This document shows positions 52,078-60,796 of a DNA stretch of 64,000 nt, piece by piece. The DNA is from Ardenticatenaceae bacterium (GTDB lineage: Bacteria > Chloroflexota > Anaerolineae > Promineifilales > Promineifilaceae). Under the pieces are notes generated by a model, which saw only the letters and a program-made list of their open reading frames with translations, had not been told where the DNA came from and made no database searches. Position 1 is the stretch's first letter, and every line of letters starts with the position of its first letter. The stretch spans positions 1,860,001 through 1,924,000 of the forward strand of contig JACKBQ010000001.1 of the NCBI GenBank assembly GCA_020634455.1, read 5' to 3'. The position numbers and the translations under genes were made by a program.

Positions 52078-52125
52078 ATCGGTGAGCGGTGAGCCGTATG
52101 CAGTAATCGGTGGGCAGTGGGAACT
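52078..52125. repeat. Repeat, GTAATCGGT family, partial copy 3
   Basis: ATCGGTGAGCGGTGAGCCGT and GCAGTAATCGGTGGGCAGTGGG; only one orientation of the words is present, so this is a half element. Confidence 0.5.
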
Positions 52126-52135
52126 GCCAAAACCA

Positions 52136-52804
52136 TCATTCAAGGCGGTGCAGCAGGTTTTTGTTGGGATGCTGGCAAAGGGTGAGGATGGTTTGGGCGA
52201 TGTTGGAGGGTGCAGACGGCCGTTCCTCAGCCACCACCAGCGTATGAATCCGAATACCGTACGGGGCGTACTCGCGGGCGCATTCGCGGCTAAAGCCCAC
52301 CACGCCTGCCTTGCTGGCGCAGTACGCGGCCCGATTTTCTAAAGGCAACTCCACCCCCGCCGTCGAAGCAATGTTGATGATGACCCCACCCCCGCGCTCC
52401 TGATTCTCGTCTGTCATGACGCGGCCAACCAGTTGGCTCATAAAAAAGGTGCCCTTCAGGTTTACCTCCAGGCAGCGGTTCCACTCCCACTCGTCCAGCT
52501 TCAGGATGGTGGATTGGGGCATGATGGCGGCGTTGTTGACCAAAATGTCCAGCCGCCCCCACTGCGCCCGCGTTGTTTCAACCAGGTGGACGCATTGAAA
52601 CTTGTTGGCCACATCGGCGGCGATGGCAATCGCTTCACCGCCTGCTTCTCGAATGGCAACGGCCGTTCGCTCCGCCCGATCTGGATTGATGTCATTCACC
52701 GCCACGCATACACCAGCAGCCGCCAGCGTGTGGGCAATCTGTGCCCCCACCCCCTGCCCTGCTCCGGTGACAATACCAACTGTCTGTTTTAAGTTCATTT
52801 CCAT
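52136..52804 (-). CDS. Short-chain dehydrogenase/reductase (classical)
   Basis: A 222-residue classical SDR: TGAGQGVGAQIA binds the cofactor, NNAA follows, Ser in IASTAG and YCASK give the catalytic triad. Asp in VNDINPD suggests NAD(H) preference. It is about 25 residues shorter than usual at the C-terminus, ending in a loose tail (HPNKNLLHRLE). The ATG at 52804 has no ribosome site and lies six bases after TATACT, suggesting a leaderless mRNA; an in-frame ATG is six bases on. Substrate unknown. Confidence 0.85.
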   Translation of the reverse strand: MEMNLKQTVGIVTGAGQGVGAQIAHTLAAAGVCVAVNDINPDRAERTAVAIREAGGEAIAIAADVANKFQCVHLVETTRAQWGRLDILVNNAAIMPQSTILKLDEWEWNRCLEVNLKGTFFMSQLVGRVMTDENQERGGGVIINIASTAGVELPLENRAAYCASKAGVVGFSRECAREYAPYGIRIHTLVVAEERPSAPSNIAQTILTLCQHPNKNLLHRLE

Positions 52805-52810
52805 GCGCCG

Positions 52811-52816
52811 AGTATA
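52811..52816 (-). promoter_or_regulatory. -10 box with leaderless start for the SDR
   Basis: TATACT on minus, then six bases and ATG, the same geometry as at 27093-27105. No good -35 is seen. Confidence 0.45.
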
Positions 52817-53068
52817 ACAAAATGCAGGCAAAAATCATGCGTCGGCCCCCCCGTGAAGGCCGCGTAAAAAATTTGGCGCGAGGGGTAAAACACGGCCGTT
52901 TTTCAGGACTCCGCTCCTATTGGTGGGGACTCTTTCCTATTAAAGCTGCATGGGGTCACAGACATAATTTTAGGCAGAGTGATACGGCCGTTGCCCCGGT
53001 GACCGCCCAATAAACAAACAGTACGCAAGCCCTGGCACGGTTTGCAAGTTGCAAGAAGGAAAAGTTCA

Positions 53069-54586
53069 ATGATTGCCCAGCTTTATGCCAATTCAAGACA
53101 ACAGTTCAATGCAATAGCCACATCCTGGCTCAATCTGGGCGCATCCACCTTTCGCATCACAGAATTTGGTACAGAAATTCACAAATGGTCACAGCAAAAT
53201 GACAGCCAAACGGCCGAGCTGACCGCCCTGGTTGAATACCGGGGATTGGCACTTGGCGAACTGCACGTTCAAGGATTGGTTGGCGACCAATTTCAGCAAA
53301 TGCTAAACGCCGAGGCAGCCTTGATTGCCAACCTCGTGCAGCTAGAGGGCGAGCTGGAAGCCATCACCTCAGAACTTGTAGACGCCCAGGATCATCTGCT
53401 GGCTTTTTACGATATCGGCCGTTCCACCCGCAACCTGCTCAATCTAGACCAGATTATTGAGGCGGTTACAGAAGCCGTTCATCAGATGTCTCAGGTAGAA
53501 TGCAGCTTTACCATTCTTCGCTTACCCAATAAAGATTACTTTTCCGCCCAAATCCCCCAACAACACATCAATCGCCAAACCCTCTGCTGGGCATTTGACC
53601 AACTGCAACGACAACAATCCACAATCCTAAATAACAACAGCGACAGCGTTTCTCCCCTGCTGCCGCTCATGGATAGTTTGCTTATGGCTCCCTTGCGATA
53701 CCACGGTGAGATTATTGGTGGCATCGGGCAAATAAACCAATTGGGGCATAAATTTTCTACGCCAGATGTGAAGCTCATTGAGGCCATCTGCCAGCAAGCG
53801 GAAGTTAAGATAGAAAACGCTATTTTTTATGAGCAAGCGCTGCAACAAACCAAAATGCAAACCGAAATGGCTCTTGCGCAAAAAGTGCAGCTACAACTGC
53901 TGCCGCAAAAGCCGCCAACGCTGCCCACGTTAGACATTGCTGCCAACTCATTGCCTGCTTTGCAGGTCGGCGGTGACTTCTTTGATTTCATTCAGCTGCC
54001 GCACGGGCCGCTCATCTTTACCGTGGGGGATGTGGCAGGCAAGGGGATGTCGTCTGCCTTGCTTATGGCGATGTCGCGCACCGCCATTCGCGGCGCGGTA
54101 AAAATGCTGCAATCTCCGTTGCCAGAAGCAGTTCTGGACCGCACCAATGAGGATTTGTACGATGACTTTACCGAGGTGGGGATGTTTGCCACCATGTTTG
54201 TGGGGCACATTTTACCCGACACAGAGGAGCTGATTTTTGCCAATGCGGGGCATTCTCCGGTGGTTTATTGCCCTCAAGACCAATCACCAGTTTTGCTAGA
54301 GGCGGATGGTACGGCCGTTGGCGTACTCCCCATGAATCTAGCCAAAAATCAAACCATTCGGTTTCGCCGTGGCGACATTTTGGTGGTGGCCACCGACGGT
54401 TTTAGCGAAGCCTCAAACCCAGAAGGGGAACTGTTTGGCTACGACCGCTTGCTAAAAATTATTGGCGACAATCGCCACCTAAGCGCCAAAGATCTGTTTG
54501 AACTGTTGCACAACACCATTGCTGAATTTAGTAAATCCAAAGAACAGGATGATGATCAAACGATCATTATTCTAAAGGCACAATAA
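53069..54586 (+). CDS. GAF-SpoIIE protein phosphatase (PP2C type)
   Basis: A 505-residue signalling phosphatase. An N-terminal helical part leads to a GAF-like sensor (about 120-260), a linking coiled coil and the PP2C/SpoIIE domain: LQVGGDFFDFIQL with metal-binding Asp, FTVGDVAGKGMSSALLMAMS, and VVATDGFSEASNPEGE. It would remove phosphate from the STAS protein encoded two bases downstream. The ATG at 53069 has AAGGAAAAG upstream; the longer frame begins with TTG. Confidence 0.92.
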   Translation: MIAQLYANSRQQFNAIATSWLNLGASTFRITEFGTEIHKWSQQNDSQTAELTALVEYRGLALGELHVQGLVGDQFQQMLNAEAALIANLVQLEGELEAITSELVDAQDHLLAFYDIGRSTRNLLNLDQIIEAVTEAVHQMSQVECSFTILRLPNKDYFSAQIPQQHINRQTLCWAFDQLQRQQSTILNNNSDSVSPLLPLMDSLLMAPLRYHGEIIGGIGQINQLGHKFSTPDVKLIEAICQQAEVKIENAIFYEQALQQTKMQTEMALAQKVQLQLLPQKPPTLPTLDIAANSLPALQVGGDFFDFIQLPHGPLIFTVGDVAGKGMSSALLMAMSRTAIRGAVKMLQSPLPEAVLDRTNEDLYDDFTEVGMFATMFVGHILPDTEELIFANAGHSPVVYCPQDQSPVLLEADGTAVGVLPMNLAKNQTIRFRRGDILVVATDGFSEASNPEGELFGYDRLLKIIGDNRHLSAKDLFELLHNTIAEFSKSKEQDDDQTIIILKAQ

Positions 54587-54588
54587 CC

Positions 54589-54927
54589 ATGCTAAACGTT
54601 TCCCAAATGAATGAGATTTCGGTTTTACATCCGCAAGGTCGCTTTGAAGCATACACCATTGGCCCGGTTCGTAACTGGCTAGATGAGCATCAGGAGGTGG
54701 CCAACCTGGTGGTGGATTTGTCTGGCGTCACCTTTTTAGATTCCACAGCGCTGGCCACGCTGGTGCAGGGGATGAAGCATTGTCGGCAGCGGGCTGGCAA
54801 CTTGCATCTGGCCGGATTGCAACCCTCTGTCAAGCTGATTATCGAGCTAACCCGGCTAGACAAGGCGTTTGGCATTTACCCGGATGTAGAAACGGCCGTT
54901 TCTGCCTTCAAACAATCCGCCAATTAA
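54589..54927 (+). CDS. STAS-domain anti-sigma-factor antagonist
   Basis: A 112-residue STAS protein: LVVDLSGVTFLDSTALATLVQGMKH holds the switch Ser of the DS-x-A-L motif (near residue 50), and IIELTRLDKAFGIYPDVETAV matches the C-terminal strand. It is phosphorylated by the kinase at 54971 and dephosphorylated by the phosphatase upstream; the unphosphorylated form would sequester the kinase. Confidence 0.93.
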   Translation: MLNVSQMNEISVLHPQGRFEAYTIGPVRNWLDEHQEVANLVVDLSGVTFLDSTALATLVQGMKHCRQRAGNLHLAGLQPSVKLIIELTRLDKAFGIYPDVETAVSAFKQSAN

Positions 54928-54970
54928 CCCAACCCATGTCATCTACTTCATCTTCTACCGAGGCAGACTC

Positions 54971-55489
54971 ATGATCAATCCACGCGTCCACCTGGAACTC
55001 CCTGTTAACCTCGCCTATCTCTCTGTACTTAGCAGCGCCATCAACGCCCTGCTGAAAACTGAACGGATATTGGATGAAACGGCCGATAAAATCCAACTGG
55101 CCGTTCACGAAGCGTGCGCCAATATTATTGACCACGCTCATCCCCCAATTAATGAGAGCTATATTTCTATTATTCTGTTAGTAGATAGCAAGCGACATCA
55201 ATTTCGGGCTGATTTATTCGATATGGGTCGTTCCTTCGAGCCACCTCCCGGCAATTCCAACACGGTTTGGCATATATCGTTTCAAGAAAATGGCACGCGT
55301 TATCTTCTAAAATCCGTAAATGAGCCATCGCTGGAGCAGGACCGAGGCCGAGGGCTATACCTGATGCAGCAGCTCCTGGATCATATTAGCTGCCTGGTTA
55401 CCGAAGGTGGCAATCATTGGAAATTAATAAAGCAATATGAAACGGCCGTAACCCCAACCACATTCACCGCAGAGGTAATACCCACATGA
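54971..55489 (+). CDS. RsbW-like anti-sigma/serine kinase (HATPase)
   Basis: A 172-residue GHKL ATPase of the RsbW/SpoIIAB type. The N box reads AVHEACANIIDHA, the G1 box DLFDMGRSFEPP, and DRGRGLYLMQQLLD the G2 box. It lacks a membrane helix. Its target could be a sigma factor or another regulator; no sigma gene follows in the window. The stop overlaps the CheY-like gene by four bases. Confidence 0.9.
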   Translation: MINPRVHLELPVNLAYLSVLSSAINALLKTERILDETADKIQLAVHEACANIIDHAHPPINESYISIILLVDSKRHQFRADLFDMGRSFEPPPGNSNTVWHISFQENGTRYLLKSVNEPSLEQDRGRGLYLMQQLLDHISCLVTEGGNHWKLIKQYETAVTPTTFTAEVIPT

Positions 55490-55845
55490 CAACGATCCTC
55501 GTCGTAGACGACTCCCCCACCATCCAGCGTACCCTCAGCTTTATGCTGCGCCGCATGGGACATACCGCCCTCACCGCCCCCAACGGTATTGAAGCGCTGA
55601 ACCAGCTAGAAACCAACCCCGTAGACATCATCATCACCGACATCAACATGCCAGAAATGGATGGGCTGGCCCTGATGAGCGCCGTCCGTGAACGCCCAAA
55701 TTTGCAGCACATCCCGGTTGTGTTACTCACAGACAGTGGCGAATGGCAGCGAGACGGCCGTAGCCTGGATGCCGATGCTTTTCTCACCAAACCCGTCAGC
55801 TCACATCAGCTCATGGGCAAAATCGCCAACCTCGCCGAAGCCTAA
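55486..55845 (+). CDS. CheY-like response regulator
   Basis: A 119-residue receiver: ILVVDDSPTIQRTL, phospho-Asp in IIITDINMPEMDG, VLLTDSGEWQ in place of the usual Thr/Ser-Ala, and FLTKPVS. It is the last gene of the partner-switch operon (53069-55845), so phosphorelay input may feed the switch. A hairpin terminator follows. Confidence 0.93.
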   Translation: MTTILVVDDSPTIQRTLSFMLRRMGHTALTAPNGIEALNQLETNPVDIIITDINMPEMDGLALMSAVRERPNLQHIPVVLLTDSGEWQRDGRSLDADAFLTKPVSSHQLMGKIANLAEA

Positions 55846-55871
55846 ACATCTCCTGCTACCCAAACAAAGCA

Positions 55872-55903
55872 AAACGGATGCGCCCTCTTGGACGCATCCG
55901 TTT
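55872..55903. terminator. Terminator between convergent operons
   Basis: AAACGGATGCG (55872-55882) pairs with CGCATCCGTTT (55893-55903). T tracts are short on both strands, so strength is uncertain. Position after both stop codons supports the call. Confidence 0.7.
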
Positions 55904-55934
55904 GCCATAAGGAGACTCACATGAAACGAGCAGA

Positions 55935-57167
55935 TCAGCCGCAGCCACCACTGGTGGGGGCGCGTTTAAGCTCTAAAACCACTTTCGGCGTATACACAAA
56001 CTCATACTGGTGCGGGTCTGGCTCCGCCGGGAACTGGCGTGCTCCCAAAGCGACTGGGAAGGCGTACGCCAGCTGGTCATCCTCGTGAGACACAGGCGGA
56101 TTGGCTGCTAGGAATTCATCATTGCCAAAGAGGGCCAGCCAATTGTTAATGCCGCCTTCCAAAATGTACACATTGGGGACGCTTTCGGCTTGCAAGGTTT
56201 TCCAGGCGGCGGTTGCGGCCGTTTCATCATTGCTCATGACAAAAAAGACAGTGTTGGCCGGTTCCAGGTGCAGTGCAGGTATGATGCTGGGAATATCTTC
56301 CAGCGGCATATGCTGGGCGTCCAAAATGTGGAACTGGTTGTAATCCGCTTCGCTGCGCACGTCCAGCATAATCACTTTCAGCTTAGGGTCATGGATATGC
56401 TCCAGCATCTCCGCCGGATGCACCTGTACGGCCCGTTCATCCAGCGCTACCGTTTTCTCTTCAGCAATCCGGTTCCAGCGATCCAGCGTCGTTGGCTGAC
56501 CAATAATGATCAGGACAACGGCAGCCATTGCCAACGTGCCACCCGCGCCAACGCGCCATTTTGGCTCATCAGCCGCATCCTTGCCGCCAAAATATTGCTC
56601 AAGCTTTTCTGCACCCCAAAACATGAACAGCGCCATCAGCACCACCAACAGCACAACGGTGCCGGTCGGCAGTCCCAGCCAATCCATCAAGGTGTAGCGC
56701 CCCATGTAGGAAGAGTTCCAAAACATGTCAAATCCGCCAACCGTCTCGCCAAAGAGGAAGATGCCAAAAAAGACACCCAACACAAAAAAGATGCCGTCCA
56801 GCTTCAGCGTGGCCGCCGCCACTAGCGAGGTACCAGGGCAAAACCCACCAATGATGAAGCCAACACCCATGATCAGGCCACCAAGGATGCCCGGCCACAG
56901 ATAGGTTGGGTTGACATAAACCAAATTGTAATCCAGCAGCCCAACCGCAGATGCCAGAAAGATGAGAACCATCGCTACGACAATGGCGCTGAACATCACC
57001 TTGAGCACGGTCATCTCTTTGAAGTAAAACTGGGCGGCCAGCTTTTTGGAGTTGCCAAACCCGGCAATTTCCAGCACGTAGCCAAAAGCAATACCAACCA
57101 ATAAATAAACAACGTACGAACCCCAATGTCCGAGGAGTTCAGTGAGTGGTAAAGGAAAAGTAGCCAT
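55935..57167 (-). CDS. YeeE/YedE-type sulfur transporter fused to a cysteine-less rhodanese
   Basis: A 410-residue protein. The first ~235 residues are a YeeE/YedE (thiosulfate or sulfur-compound) transporter half with about seven helices; the GGFCPGTSLVAAATLKLDG motif holds a conserved Cys. Residues ~265-375 form a rhodanese domain (VIMLDVRSEADYNQFHILDA, YILEGGINNWLALFG), but the active-site Cys is replaced (VFFVMSNDETAATA), so sulfur transfer is unlikely and it may bind the substrate. The start at 57167 has GAGG six bases upstream. It is the last gene of the sulfur cluster. Confidence 0.85.
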   Translation of the reverse strand: MATFPLPLTELLGHWGSYVVYLLVGIAFGYVLEIAGFGNSKKLAAQFYFKEMTVLKVMFSAIVVAMVLIFLASAVGLLDYNLVYVNPTYLWPGILGGLIMGVGFIIGGFCPGTSLVAAATLKLDGIFFVLGVFFGIFLFGETVGGFDMFWNSSYMGRYTLMDWLGLPTGTVVLLVVLMALFMFWGAEKLEQYFGGKDAADEPKWRVGAGGTLAMAAVVLIIIGQPTTLDRWNRIAEEKTVALDERAVQVHPAEMLEHIHDPKLKVIMLDVRSEADYNQFHILDAQHMPLEDIPSIIPALHLEPANTVFFVMSNDETAATAAWKTLQAESVPNVYILEGGINNWLALFGNDEFLAANPPVSHEDDQLAYAFPVALGARQFPAEPDPHQYEFVYTPKVVLELKRAPTSGGCG

Positions 57168-57240
57168 CATTCACCTCAAATTTTTGCCGCAGAGAACACC
57201 GAGAGAAAAAAGAAATCTGTGTTCATTCGCAGCAACTCTT

Positions 57241-57813
57241 TTAGTTCCACAGTTTGCGGACGAAATAAGCCAGGGCGTAACCGCCGCCAAAGACGGCAAA
57301 CATAAACGCCCAACTGCCAACAGACAGCACCGCACCGCCAGACAGCGCTTGCCCAGAGGTACAGCCACGGGCAAGGCGTGCGCCATACCCCATAAACGTG
57401 CCGCCGATGAAGGCATATAGCCAGCGCTGTCGGCTAGAGATTTGGGGGCCTTTGTTGGTTTCTAGTTTGATACGGCCGTTCCGCCATCCAGAAAATGCCC
57501 CACCAATAACTGTTCCCACTGTCAACACCACAATCCAGCTATCTAGCGGATTGGTGTCCCCACCAGCCATCGTCAGCAAGTAGGCTGTCCGGTCAATATG
57601 CTCTGGCACAATCGCATCTTCCACCACCACCAGCAGCCGGTTCAGGCCACCCGATGCGCCCAGGCCGTTGCCCGTCAGGAAAAATGCCCCAAATAGCACC
57701 ACACCCAGCAAAATGCCAGCATAATACGGGTTTACATAATCCTTCGCCACGCGAGAGGTCAATGCCCGTAAACCCTTCCGCGTTTCCGATTTTGGTGAAC
57801 TTAAGGTTGTCAT
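57241..57813 (-). CDS. YeeE/YedE-family transporter half
   Basis: A 190-residue membrane protein with about five helices. The ARGCTSGQALSGGAVLSVGSW motif is the family's sulfur-handling Cys signature, and IGGTFMGYGARLARG precedes it. Together with the gene 70 bases downstream it would make the two-part YeeE channel for thiosulfate or a similar sulfur compound. The ATG at 57813 has GAGGAGA upstream; the frame above it is a palindromic repeat (57831-57890). Confidence 0.87.
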   Translation of the reverse strand: MTTLSSPKSETRKGLRALTSRVAKDYVNPYYAGILLGVVLFGAFFLTGNGLGASGGLNRLLVVVEDAIVPEHIDRTAYLLTMAGGDTNPLDSWIVVLTVGTVIGGAFSGWRNGRIKLETNKGPQISSRQRWLYAFIGGTFMGYGARLARGCTSGQALSGGAVLSVGSWAFMFAVFGGGYALAYFVRKLWN

Positions 57814-57830
57814 AGTTTTGTCTCCTCGTT

Positions 57831-57890
57831 TGTCACTCCCGCGTAGGCGGGAGTCCCGGCTTATGGATTCCCGCCTATGCGAGAATGACA
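57831..57890. repeat. REP-like inverted repeat (TGTCACTCCCGCGTAGGCGGG)
   Basis: Left arm TGTCACTCCCGCGTAGGCGGG and right arm CCCGCCTATGCGAGAATGACA; widespread elements of this type (GTCATTCCCGCG..) are known in many bacteria. It lies between the multihaem gene and the YeeE gene. Confidence 0.85.
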
Positions 57891-57959
57891 GATACAGACC
57901 ATTCTTAGAGATCAAACAGAGAAAAATCTGCGAAAGCTATGCAATCTGCGGATTTTTCG

Positions 57960-60713
57960 TTAATCGTGTGACGCGGCTGGATGATCGTGGACCTCCACTT
58001 CATCCCAGCCCAGCATCATAGATTTAATGCCCGCCAGCGGCGTATGGCCAGTGGTGGTCAAGTAAACATGCATCACAATAAAAGTGGCAAACAGCCAGGC
58101 AATCAACGTGTGGAACGGTGCTAAACCCGGTAGGCCCCCAAGTTTGGCAGCCATATCCGGCCAGCGCTGAGCCCCCCACATCAAAATACCGGTGAGGATT
58201 TGCAGCGGCAGCAACACGTTGAGAATGCCAAAGTAGGTCATTTGCTGTAGCGGATTCAACTTGCGTTCTGGCACCTTCTCAAACGGATGCGGTTCGTTGC
58301 GGAAGATGCCGCGCACGTAGTACAGGCTCTGCTCAATCGCCTGGTCAAAGAAACCGCGCGGGCGAGGCAGGTACTGCTTAATTTCACCGCTTACCAGGTG
58401 GTAGAACAGCGACAGGAAAGCGTTGATTACCAAAATGGCGGCCAAAATGTTGTGAATCTGCACCATGTAGGCAAAGCTGAACGCGCCAAACTTGTCTGGT
58501 TTGTGGATGATGAGCCCCGTAACGATGAGCAGCAGGATGGCCACCGTTTGCAGCCAGTGCCACAGCCGCTCGTAGACGGAGTACATGTACAGTTCGCGCA
58601 GCTGCGGATGGCTGGGGGGCTGGCGGCGAAGGGACGCATAGCGCAACCCGCCGTGCACAATCACCCCGGCAAACACGCCCAGAAAGAGAATGATGCCAAT
58701 CCAGTCAATCACGTTTACCGCATCGTGACCCAGAATGTACAGCCCTGCTTCATTGGTGATGAGGGCATATTGCAAAGTGCCATCATCGGTAACGTTAAGT
58801 GTGCCGTTGAAGCTGCTGCCGTTGTCATTGACGAAAGTTGGTTGTACACCGCCGGGTAGGTAGCTGGCCAGCACCAGGGGCTGGCTAATGCGGGATTCTT
58901 CACCGTGACAGGTAGCACAGTCGCGCACGGCCCAATCGGCCCCGCCCACGTTGTGGTTGATGCTGTACGGCTGGATTTCGCCGCTGATGCGCGGGTTGCT
59001 CAGGCCCTGATCGGCCAATCGTTCGGTGATGAGGCTGACTTTGGCATCGCTGTCGAGGATAAGTTCGGTGGTGGTGAGACGGCCGTTTCCATCCGCATCA
59101 AACAGGTCCACAATCTCGGCGGCATAATCGTCGCCGTCAAACCAGGCAGCCTGCAAATCCTGCTCGCGTACCGGGCGCTCCGGCTCGCCATGCACCCAGA
59201 ACCAGGTAGAAACCAAGTTATGGGGGGCCAACGTCGTGCTGCCGTCAGCATTTTCGCGGGGGAGCAGCACCGGTTCGTAGCCCATTACCAGACTGTTCGA
59301 TGCGCCCAATTCGCCTTCAATGCCGCGATAGGCGATCAGCGGCGTGCCGTCGGCCTGCAACGCGGTCCAGTCCACCGATTCCAGCGCGGGCGCATACACC
59401 TCGCCGATGTGGCACGATTCACAACTCACGGCGTCCATGTGGCGCTCTTTGTAGGGTAGCCAGTTGTGGGTCACTTCGATGCTGTGGCAGTCGTCGCAGC
59501 GGCGCAGGCTGTTGTCGTACTGCGGAGCCAGCGTGCCTTGGGCGCTAGAGCCTTTGGCAAACTCATGCAGCGGGCGGTAGAGATATTCCCCAAAATCCAG
59601 GCGGCGCGGATCAAACATCAGATGGTCGAGCTGATCTTCGTCCGTCTCCTGGTAGTAGACCGGGTTGTTGAGAGCATAATGGCAATCGACGCAATCGACG
59701 ACGCGCTCCATGTGGATGTCCCATGAGCGGGAGAGTGTTTCTTTATCGGCCAGATTCAGACCGGAGTTAAGCAGCCGCTGTGGCGACATCACTTGCCCGG
59801 TGGTAAGGGTGCTCCAATCGCCTGTTTGCAAACTTTCCAGAGTGAGCGGCGTGTTTAAGTCGGTGTGAACCACGCCGTGGCAGCTGCCGCAGTTGGCGTT
59901 GGTGGGGTCCTGCACGTTAACGAACCCTTCCAGCAGCAAGCCATCTTCATCGAAGGCGTCGATATTGTAATGGTAACGGCCGTTTGTGATCGTCACCACA
60001 TCTGTTCCCAACAAGGTGGCGGTGCTGGCCCATTGGAACTGCCCGGTTTCCATAGCAGCAATGCGCGCGGTGTTGTTGGCGTCGGGCAAGTGGCAGAGGA
60101 AGCAGTTCATCTCCGCCACGCCGGATTCCTGCCAATCCCAGCCCACCAGTTCGCCCGTCGCCGGGTCCACAATGCTGGCGTCCAGATTGGCAGCATCCGG
60201 GGCCAGGCTCAGTAGCGGTTGGCCATCCCGGCTGGTGACGGCCGGGCCACCACCCACGTGCCGGTCGCTGAAGAACATCAGCCAGCCGGGGGTGGTCAGG
60301 TCTACCGCATCGTCACCTGCGGGGGTGAGGTAATGGTAAAGGAGTGGGTTCCATTTACCAAAAGTGCCGGTGCTGGTGTCCCAGGAACGGCCGTTGCCCG
60401 TCTGCCCAGGTGCGCTCGTCTCACCTAAACCAGCATCCACATGGAAGCTGTGTTCGGCGATGAACGCGGTATCGTGGCAGTTGCCGCAGGTGTTCATGGT
60501 GGAGATGGCTTCACCGCTGTCCAGGACGTTGTTGCCATCGGCATCCAACAAGGCAAAGTTGGGGTGCAATGGCGGGCCAGTGGGTGTGGGATCAACTGGT
60601 GTTTCGTCTTGAGCCAATGTTTGTTGCGCAATGAGCAGCAGCGCTGCCAGCCCCAGCAGGGCAATGAACCAATATTTTGCAGAAGGAAGTTGAAATTTTC
60701 TTGAACTTTTCAT
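57960..60713 (-). CDS. Heptahaem c / cytochrome b561-like fusion membrane protein
   Basis: A 917-residue protein with N-terminal signal anchor (YWFIALLGLAALLLIAQ). The outer part carries seven CxxCH haem sites (CGNCH at 76-80, CFLCH, CGSCH, CVDCH, CDDCH, CESCH, CATCH). Two EF-hand-like calcium loops are seen (DADGNNVLDSGE at 57-68 and DADGNGRLTTTE). From about residue 670 it is a cytochrome b with four helices and paired His (YERLWHWLQT, VQIHNILAA, LFYHLV, PFHTLIAWL, VMHVYLTTTGH). The fusion joins a quinone-side b haem to extracytoplasmic c haems. It follows the octahaem gene and probably passes electrons to or from it. Confidence 0.9.
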   Translation of the reverse strand: MKSSRKFQLPSAKYWFIALLGLAALLLIAQQTLAQDETPVDPTPTGPPLHPNFALLDADGNNVLDSGEAISTMNTCGNCHDTAFIAEHSFHVDAGLGETSAPGQTGNGRSWDTSTGTFGKWNPLLYHYLTPAGDDAVDLTTPGWLMFFSDRHVGGGPAVTSRDGQPLLSLAPDAANLDASIVDPATGELVGWDWQESGVAEMNCFLCHLPDANNTARIAAMETGQFQWASTATLLGTDVVTITNGRYHYNIDAFDEDGLLLEGFVNVQDPTNANCGSCHGVVHTDLNTPLTLESLQTGDWSTLTTGQVMSPQRLLNSGLNLADKETLSRSWDIHMERVVDCVDCHYALNNPVYYQETDEDQLDHLMFDPRRLDFGEYLYRPLHEFAKGSSAQGTLAPQYDNSLRRCDDCHSIEVTHNWLPYKERHMDAVSCESCHIGEVYAPALESVDWTALQADGTPLIAYRGIEGELGASNSLVMGYEPVLLPRENADGSTTLAPHNLVSTWFWVHGEPERPVREQDLQAAWFDGDDYAAEIVDLFDADGNGRLTTTELILDSDAKVSLITERLADQGLSNPRISGEIQPYSINHNVGGADWAVRDCATCHGEESRISQPLVLASYLPGGVQPTFVNDNGSSFNGTLNVTDDGTLQYALITNEAGLYILGHDAVNVIDWIGIILFLGVFAGVIVHGGLRYASLRRQPPSHPQLRELYMYSVYERLWHWLQTVAILLLIVTGLIIHKPDKFGAFSFAYMVQIHNILAAILVINAFLSLFYHLVSGEIKQYLPRPRGFFDQAIEQSLYYVRGIFRNEPHPFEKVPERKLNPLQQMTYFGILNVLLPLQILTGILMWGAQRWPDMAAKLGGLPGLAPFHTLIAWLFATFIVMHVYLTTTGHTPLAGIKSMMLGWDEVEVHDHPAASHD

Positions 60714-60726
60714 CGAAAATCCATAA

Positions 60727-60790
60727 TGGGACGCGGATAACGCGGATGAACGCTGATCTTAATCTGCGCCGTCTGCGTTAATCTGCGTTC
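60727..60790. repeat. Intergenic repeat of CGCGGAT/ATCTGCG words
   Basis: GACGCGGATAACGCGGATGAAC on the left and AATCTGCGCCGTCTGCGTTAATCTGCG on the right fill the 83-base gap between two cytochrome genes; related to 15194-15230. Confidence 0.6.
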
Positions 60791-60796
60791 AATTTA

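Noticed and set aside
57831..57890. N-terminal extension of the YeeE half
   Set aside because: The added residues come from a REP-like palindrome; a good ribosome site is found at the shorter start.
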